Assembly (NCBI GenBank): GCA_030248215.1
Contig: JASANG010001427.1
Coordinates: forward strand, 26,346-90,345
Origin: Enoplolaimus lenunculus
Lineage: Eukaryota > Nematoda > Enoplea > Enoplida > Thoracostomopsidae
Direction of reading: 5' to 3'
Length of the DNA stretch: 64,000 nucleotides
In this document: piece after piece, positions 57,127 through 64,000 of the stretch
How the letters are laid out: each line of letters starts with the position of its first letter
Position numbering within the stretch: the first letter of the stretch is position 1
Translations under genes and position numbers: made by a program
The notes under the pieces: model-generated
Told to the model about the DNA's origin: nothing
Seen by the model: only the letters and a program-made list of their open reading frames with translations
The model's database searches: none

Positions 57127-57372
57127 GATTACTGTTAGGTTTTTCTTACCTGACCACCTAATCCGCCAGTTCCGATTCAACAATATTGAAGTAATAAGCC
57201 GCAATCGGCATTAGTAGTCACAATCAGATAGAATTGTCGCGATCAGGTAAAATCGTAGCAGTCGGGTAAAATTGTTGCAGTCGATGTAGCAGGCAATCGC
57301 ATACAGGACACTAGTAATTATATTATTAATTGTTTATAATTACTATTATTACGCGATAATTGGCCAGGACTA

Positions 57373-60300
57373 TTAGTTTAAATTAGGTTGCTCATTAGCA
57401 AGACATACTCGCAGGTGTATGAACTGCTTAACGGCGGGTGCAATTGGCTCGATCCAAGCCTCAGACTCGCTACATTCGCGGAGAGCTTCCCTAAGTAAAG
57501 GCTGGTCGAGAAAGTGCAAAGCATTACAAACAAAAAAGTTTATTTTTCGCGCCCGGGTAATGGTAACATTTATGCGGCGGTACTCGGCTAGGAATCCCAT
57601 CGGGTGGGGCTGCCCACGCGCATCCTGTGATGGTGATGACCGGACTAAGGAGATTATCATATAATCTCTTTCATCACCCTGCCATACGTTGGCACAACCA
57701 ATTTTGATTTCAGGGTAATCAGTCCCTACCAACCGTTTAAGAAGGTCGGATTGGACAGCGTAAGCCGCGTTAATCCCAATATCAGCCGGTGCAACATTGC
57801 CTTGGTGAACTAACAGATCAGTTAATTTACACACAGCCATAAGTTCGTGCCGGTTATATATGCTTACCCCGTGGTAGGTTTGGAGTCCCTCTATGTGCCA
57901 AAAAATGTTTGATTTTCCGTATGGTAGGGTGCGAACCATGGGCCAATATGTATTACGGAGCTCGTACTCAGAGGCACACACTAAAGGTGTATCAGTATAC
58001 ACTACCCGATTCGGGGGCTCCATGATAGAAGCAACCGATCTGTAATTCTCTTGTAGTTGTATTACGCTGCAGTGTTGATTATTCTCAGCCAGTGTGAGCA
58101 ATAGTTCCATTCCTGATTCTTCAGCTCCGAACTGCCAAAGAACACGGTTAGTGACATATGCTGGAAGCTGGTGCACATCACCCATCAGGATGACCTGGCC
58201 GGAGGCCGCTAGTGGAAGAATGACTGACATTCGTGGGAGGTCAACTGAGGCAGCCTCGTCGATAGCGATCACATCAAAAATGCCATGACCAAAATTTGGT
58301 TCCTCTCTGTTGCGATGGTGGAATGCATCCAGCGTATTGACTAAATCCATGATGGCTAAATCCATGGTACAGACTATAATTTTATAATGCAAAAGCTCAG
58401 AAGACGACTTCAACTCACGCAACGCTTGAAACGGATTGTTGGGATCAGCGCGCGTCGCGCAACACGGCTCCAAAACGGAATCAATCAAACTCAAGTCATA
58501 GCCCCGCCGCAGATAGCGGAGCACAGTGTTAACAGCATTTCCTCGCTCGTTTCCAAAACTGTTTAAGTTTTGGATTATTTTTAAGGCCAGTATATTGGCA
58601 GCAGCATTTGTGCTGGTCACACACAAGAATCGTTTACTCGAATCACTCAGGGTTAAAGCAGAAAGAAATCTTGCCAAAGTGCTTGTTTTACCCGTGCCCG
58701 GAGGTGCCTTACAAAGTACTACTTTCACGCCTTTCAACACAGCATTAAAAACTTGCTGCTGACTATAATTTAGCCAATTAATGTATTGCGTGAGAGCCGG
58801 GGACAATTCCCAGTGATTCGTGTGTTCCGTTAAAGCGTTACTAAGACGACAGAACAGAAGTGCATATACGGATCGCCATGCCGCAAAGAATCGCTGAATA
58901 AATTTTTTCCGACGACTAGCTTTAGCGACTTCGGGGTTAATAGTGTTATTAGCATCAGATGCTACAGAATTCTCATGTTCCATAGCCTCTGCGTCCGCAG
59001 TCGGAAGTTCCAGTTGGCGCTCACTAACTTCTTGCTCACTCGGAACAGGCAGACTGGACTGCTCAATAACTGAACGAAGTAATGCAATCAGATACTCCAA
59101 AGCTGGACCCATGGTTGGTACAAGTGCCATGTTCTGGGAGTGCCGAACGCGACCTCCATTGCAGAAGATGCCACGTGTACCTCTATTCAATTTCAAAATC
59201 AACATTGTTTGCCGGTTCGCAATGGGCTGGGACCCAACCATAGCCGCCAAAATTTTTGTGTTCCAATCGGGATGAATAAGGCTAATCAACCGACCCATGG
59301 GTTTTAAATTCTGAAACTCATTGGTGTCAACCACAATGGTCAGAAACAATGAATCAGGCGGTACTTTCTGGAATTCCGCAAGATCGTAAGCGGAACAGCC
59401 TTCGATAGCTTCAAAGTCGGCAGCTACCGAACACGACAAATCAATTATACTGGATCGCGGTGGGTCATCTTCTTCATATTGTATCTGGCCTAGCAATTCA
59501 GCAAGGACTCGATGCGGAAAATTATTGAACGTTACTGCTGCAGTGGGTTCAATCAAGGCCATGATTGTATCATAATTGTTGACACCCGGTACTTCTGTCG
59601 GAAGATCCGCTGCAACCGTGCGATGGTAAACCGGCCGCTGCGACAAAGTGGAAGCGGCGGTTTCTGTGAACCTCGCCCAAATTTCAAAGTATGGCGAAAG
59701 TTGCGTATTAGTTATTTTTATTGGTTTCAGACAACGATTCACAGTAGACGCTTCTTTCCGTTCGTTCGGAACGCCTAGCGCCGACATTGGGAGTAACGAC
59801 AAGTGACCAGGGAGCATCTCGTTATCCGACCGCTGTACTAAGTTCTGCAATTGCAAGTCTATCTGTTCGTCTAGATAAACATCTCGAAAATCCCACTGCA
59901 CAATTACAGCGAACGGCGCATATTTCAAAACGCGACGTCGTGACATGAACTGGACCCACATTTGCAGTTCATAATAGTGCAAACCTAACCGTCCTTCACC
60001 AAGCATACGCACATGAAATGTTGGAGTCCGATTCTGTGCATACGGAATAATCGGGCTAAAAACTTTCCCTTGTTGTTCAATAAAATTTGGCGTGCGCGGC
60101 AAGAACAGCGGTAAGGTTCGACTATTGCTCGTGGTAGCATCAAACAACAAAACTGGATTCTCGTCAAAGTCAGATATGCCTTGTATTACTGGGATCGATG
60201 GCACTTCTGGTGCCCAGGCAGCACCTAGGCGAAACTCCGCTTGTCCAACTTCCGTACCGGTGAATGCAATCTTAACCGTAGCTCGATATAATGAATTTTT

Positions 60301-60819
60301 CAATTCAGTTAGACTGCCTATACGACGGCGTTCAAGCCATCTCTGATGTTCGAGAAGAGCGGCGCCAACTGGACTAAACCGAAATTTCTGATCGCTAATG
60401 CTCTCAATGTGAAACGTTGTCCAGAAATGTCTAGGATCTGAAATCAACTCGCGGCAAATCGGACAAAAGCTTAGCGGGCTAGGCGGCAAATAGCGTGGCC
60501 AATTAACGTAAGGCAAATTCTCAGACAAAAAGTTCCAAAGTGCGGGGTGTAATGGGTCTGATTCAGCAGTCAATTCTAAGCCCTCGAAGGCTCGTCGCAG
60601 CCCCTCAATCGGCAAGTATCTAGCGATAACGTTGAGTCGGGACAATGGGACCTGACTCGACTGAAAAGTAGAAGGCACAACTACGCGAAGGAGGTAACTA
60701 CCGACAAGCAAGGACACAGCAGGTGGAATACCCAGCCGAGCACTTTCCTCGACCATAGGAATCCCCGCAGCTGCTAAAGCATCCATGGGCTCCTGCAGTT
60801 GAGAAACAACAGACGACAT
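57373..60819 (-). CDS. UPF1/ZNFX1-type superfamily 1 helicase
   Basis: An intronless frame of 1,148 residues from the ATG at 60819 (open, without ATG, up to 60888). SF1 helicases of this class unwind RNA or DNA with ATP; host relatives act in RNA decay and small-RNA silencing. All core motifs are visible in order: Walker A KAPPGTGKTST (near 704), CVTSTNAAAN, DEAA box DVIAIDEAAS (near 853), GDVHQLPA (near 878), LQENYRS (near 925), VWQGDERDYMIISL (near 1045) and NVTITRARK (near 1082). The N-terminal 600 residues are unfamiliar, but contain a finger-like C-x2-C-x8-H-x5-H (CPIC...RHFWTTFH, residues 119-137). It starts about 270 bp after the Gypsy pol stop and runs on the same strand, with splice-acceptor-like TATTTCAG upstream. 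No sign of decay. Cargo of the retroelement is the leading interpretation; an adjacent host gene is the alternative. Confidence 0.92.
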   Translation of the reverse strand: MSSVVSQLQEPMDALAAAGIPMVEESARLGIPPAVSLLVGSYLLRVVVPSTFQSSQVPLSRLNVIARYLPIEGLRRAFEGLELTAESDPLHPALWNFLSENLPYVNWPRYLPPSPLSFCPICRELISDPRHFWTTFHIESISDQKFRFSPVGAALLEHQRWLERRRIGSLTELKNSLYRATVKIAFTGTEVGQAEFRLGAAWAPEVPSIPVIQGISDFDENPVLLFDATTSNSRTLPLFLPRTPNFIEQQGKVFSPIIPYAQNRTPTFHVRMLGEGRLGLHYYELQMWVQFMSRRRVLKYAPFAVIVQWDFRDVYLDEQIDLQLQNLVQRSDNEMLPGHLSLLPMSALGVPNERKEASTVNRCLKPIKITNTQLSPYFEIWARFTETAASTLSQRPVYHRTVAADLPTEVPGVNNYDTIMALIEPTAAVTFNNFPHRVLAELLGQIQYEEDDPPRSSIIDLSCSVAADFEAIEGCSAYDLAEFQKVPPDSLFLTIVVDTNEFQNLKPMGRLISLIHPDWNTKILAAMVGSQPIANRQTMLILKLNRGTRGIFCNGGRVRHSQNMALVPTMGPALEYLIALLRSVIEQSSLPVPSEQEVSERQLELPTADAEAMEHENSVASDANNTINPEVAKASRRKKFIQRFFAAWRSVYALLFCRLSNALTEHTNHWELSPALTQYINWLNYSQQQVFNAVLKGVKVVLCKAPPGTGKTSTLARFLSALTLSDSSKRFLCVTSTNAAANILALKIIQNLNSFGNERGNAVNTVLRYLRRGYDLSLIDSVLEPCCATRADPNNPFQALRELKSSSELLHYKIIVCTMDLAIMDLVNTLDAFHHRNREEPNFGHGIFDVIAIDEAASVDLPRMSVILPLAASGQVILMGDVHQLPAYVTNRVLWQFGAEESGMELLLTLAENNQHCSVIQLQENYRSVASIMEPPNRVVYTDTPLVCASEYELRNTYWPMVRTLPYGKSNIFWHIEGLQTYHGVSIYNRHELMAVCKLTDLLVHQGNVAPADIGINAAYAVQSDLLKRLVGTDYPEIKIGCANVWQGDERDYMIISLVRSSPSQDARGQPHPMGFLAEYRRINVTITRARKINFFVCNALHFLDQPLLREALRECSESEAWIEPIAPAVKQFIHLRVCLANEQPNLN

Positions 60820-61085
60820 ACCGGAATGCACACTACTAATGCTCAGGACAGCAAAATAAATCGAGTTGGCTCCCCCAGGGGACGACACATTTTACTACAG
60901 CTCCAGCAGCTGAAATACTAAAAATTTTGAAAATTTCGATCCCTCTTCACTGAGAGGGGACTGACAATCAGTCGCAAAAGCACACAAATCGCGCCAATTA
61001 AAACGTTTAATAAATAAATAAATAAATAAATATTTACCAAACGTCCTAAAAACAAAACCACGACATTTTTTATCTACTTGATGTA

Positions 61086-64000
61086 CTACCAATTGTGGAC
61101 AACCCGCGATCTTAGGTTATACTGATGAGATCTTTTTGGGTCACCCACAGGATAGGTGTCCCCTACAATATCCATACAATCAGATCCGCCAGAGCGATCC
61201 ACATCGTGGGCCTCCGGATGAACATCCAACGCAGGCGCACGATCGGGATCCTCTGACGAATTTTTATCTACTAATTCAGTGGGGGCACCTTCATCAGCTG
61301 AAGTTTTCGTTACAAGTTCGGGAACATAAGGACCCATAAATGGCTTTATTCGTTCCACATGTACGCGCTTAGGTGATTTATTAGTGCTTGAGATTGAACG
61401 AAGCACTACATTTGGAAAATCAATTTCGATAATTTCATACAGACCATGCCATTCTTGGCCTAACTTTTTAGATTTACCCTTCTTTTGAAATGGTACGTGC
61501 AGAAACACTTTCTGACCCTGAAAGTAGCGTGGCTCAGCTGCCGTACGATCGTGATATAGCTTCATGTGAACCTGAGCAGTTTGAATGTTTTCCTTTGCAA
61601 GGCTCCACGCAGCTTTCAAGGTCAGCTGAATATCTCTAAAACAATCTTCTTCGTCTAAATAATTAACGTTGCTTATTGGTAATTCAACATCTAATGGTAA
61701 TCGAGGCTGACGTCCATAAACTAATTCAAATGGACTAAATCTAGTTGACTCATTAATACTTACGCGATAAGCAAAGCACGCAAATGGGACGAATTCATCC
61801 CAGGTTCGTTGTGCACTATCCACATATTGCGAAACCATGTTCATTAACGTGCGATTAATACGCTCGACAACTCCGTTAGTCTGCGGCCTGTAGGGTGTAG
61901 AAAATACCTTTCTAGTTCCGGTTATCTTACAAATTTGATCTACTAACTCACTTCTAAAATTAGGCGCATTATCACTTATCAGCTCAAACGGAGCAGAATG
62001 TCGACACACTATTTCAGTCATGAACAATTTCGCAATTGTGGTAGCCTTTTGATCCGGTGTACATATAGCTTCAAGGTACTTAGTAAATCGATCAATAAAA
62101 ATAACTACATATTTATTGCCGTTATAGGTTTGTGGTAGCGGACCAAGAACATCCACATGATAAGAATAATTTGGTTGAGTAGTTGGGATGGGATTAAGCG
62201 GGGCCTTAGACCTAAGTCCTCCCGGCTTGCGTTTGCTACACTCAATACAAGCGTTGCACCACTTGACTACATCACTATACATACCATCCCAATAATACTT
62301 CGGCAATAATTTGTAATATGTCTTAGCAATTCCAAGATGCTGACCACCAACCACATCATCATGATGTGCAGATAACAATTCTTCCCGCATAGAAAACGGA
62401 ACGACTAACTGTTCCCATAAAACCCCTGAACGATATCGAGGGACTGGGTAATGATGGTAGAGGAGCCCATTTTTTACTACATACCGCGGTTGCACTATTG
62501 CAAAATGGGTAACTAATTTAGGGTCATCAGGATGTTTGCCAAACTCGAGATAGTCTTTGAGAGCTTTAATCTCAGCATCTTGATTCTGTTTCCCGGCAAA
62601 TTCAGTGTCACACGGTTCCGCCTCCTTGGTGGAATTTTCAATCTGAGCCACGGTGTATGCAAACTTGATATCCTCTTCTTCCAGGGACTCGGTTGTCTTA
62701 GTAATTTCGGTCCGCGAAAGCGCATCTACGTGCGACATATTTTTTCCCGCCCGGTGTTGCACAGTGAAATCATACTCACTAAGAGCTAGCGCCCAGCGCT
62801 GTAATCTGCCTGATGCATTCTTATTAGTCAACAACCAACGGAGGGCTGAATGATCAGTAATAATTGTTACATGTTGGCCATAAATATAATTGCGAAAATA
62901 CTTCATAAAATAAACAACAGCTAAGGCTTCTAACTCAGTGGTTGTATAATTTCGTTCAGCTTTTTGAAGCAACCGACTTCCATATGCTATTGGGTGCACT
63001 TTACCATCCTCGTTCTTTTGCGACAACACAGCCCCTATTGCTTTGCCACTAGCGTCCGTTTCTAAGATGTACGGTTTATTAGGATCTGCTATTTGTAATA
63101 TTGGTGGAGACATGAGCTTAGACTTTAACAGATGAAAAGCGTGTTCGGCATCGGCATTCCATTTAAAGGGTTTTAAAGTACTCGTTAACTGACTAAGTGG
63201 CTTAGCAATGGTTGCGAAGTCTTTTATAAACCGGCGATAATAGCTACAAAAGCCTAAGAATCCTCGTACCGTGGTAATATCAACAGGTGTAGGGTAACGC
63301 TCAACCGCCTCGATCTTTTTAGGGTCTGGCATCAAGCCATCAGCAGAAATAATGTGACCTAGATATGGAACTTCTTTTCTTAAAAAACTACATTTTGATG
63401 GTTTCACTTTAAGACCCACATCCCGTAAACGTTCGAACACAAGGCGCAAGCGTCTTAGGTGTTCATCGAAAGTTTCAGAAAAAACACAAATATCATCAAT
63501 GTAAATAAGGCAAATTCGTTCAACTAATCCTCGCAGGGTGGCTTCAAGTGTACGTTGGAACGTAGCAGGGGCGTTACACAACCCAAATGGCATTTTAGTA
63601 AATTGGTATAATCCGGCTGGAGTAATGAAAGCCGTTTTCTCAACCGAATCAGCTGCCATGGGCACTTGCCAATAGCCAGATATTAAATCCATTACACTAA
63701 AATATTTAGCTTTTCCAATACATTCCCTGCACCCCCCCCCCCAATCGGTACTGCATCACCTGGTTTGCACATTTTATGGAATGTTCTCCACTTTTCGTCC
63801 AGTCGTAGTCATGTTTTGCAAAAACATCTTCGAACTCACGAAATAACTCAATTAATTTAGTTTTGTCCGTTTCCGTAACGTCACATTCAGTTCAATTCAA
63901 CTCCGCTAAAAAATAGATCCTGAGCTCTCAGGGACAAACTGCAAGTTTAGTACGGTGGGCAATATACTAGTATTAATCGATTCCACTGTACCAACAGTCA
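61086..64000 (-). mobile_element. Ty3/Gypsy LTR retroelement, pol region (runs off window)
   Basis: The visible part is pol, in the order reverse transcriptase, RNase H, integrase, which is the Ty3/Gypsy order. Seen in one 868-codon stretch: RT (MPFGLCNAPATFQR, YIDDI), RNase H (ETDASGKAIGAVLSQ), the integrase zinc-binding HHCC segment (GQHLGIAKTYYKLLPKYYW, CIEC), and the integrase core (HVDVLGPLP, ISDNAPNF, RPQTNGVVERINRTL), then a tail typical of Gypsy integrases (GQKVFLHVP). The remainder of RT, protease, gag and the 5' LTR lie beyond the window. The part seen is well preserved, with about one apparent interruption, so the insertion is young. The helicase and NADAR genes follow directly on the same strand. 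Confidence 0.96.

Noticed and set aside
58094-58762. Plus-strand ORFs overlapping the helicase
   Set aside because: They are complements of the strongly conserved helicase motifs on the minus strand and show no motifs of their own.

Overview
This is an AT-rich, intron-bearing animal genome window crowded with small inverted-repeat transposons. Introns are short to medium with ordinary GT-AG borders, and the recognisable genes are all eukaryotic. A nematode-type lineage is suggested by many runs of TTAGGC-like hexamers (the nematode telomere motif) and a NADAR gene, but the presence of a CP110 gene, which Caenorhabditis is thought to lack, argues against a Caenorhabditis-like worm. The species is an inference; the hexamers sit inside mobile elements, so they are only indirect evidence.

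Left part (1-21.8 kb, minus strand): a two-exon gene of unknown function (563-3360), a seven-exon gene (4964-15420) encoding four tandem copies of an uncharacterised module, and the N-terminal exons of an EP400/Domino-like chromatin protein ending in an HSA domain (17326-20325). A tandem array with a ~166-bp unit lies between the last two. A small membrane-type ORF (21541-21801) diverges from RabGGTA.

Middle (22.3-50.5 kb, plus strand): Rab geranylgeranyltransferase alpha (22314-27403, six exons), the centriolar protein CP110 (30439-39569, ten exons), the spliceosomal protein CCDC12/Cwf18 (46393-47181) and RNA polymerase III subunit RPC9/CRCP (49205-50517, two exons). Introns and gaps are full of MITE-like elements: hAT-like (8-bp target duplications), piggyBac-like (TTAA), Harbinger-like (TTA), a G/C-tract family (5-bp duplications) and families whose interiors are TTAGGC-like repeats.

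Right part (about 52.6-64 kb, minus strand): a Ty3/Gypsy LTR retroelement runs in from the right edge (RT, RNase H, integrase). It is followed at short spacing on the same strand by a UPF1-type SF1 helicase with a small N-terminal zinc-finger-like motif, then by a NADAR-family protein with an intact core, then by an LTR-like region with a TATA box. The most interesting reading is that helicase and NADAR are cargo of the retroelement. Only one end of the element lies in the window, so this remains an inference.
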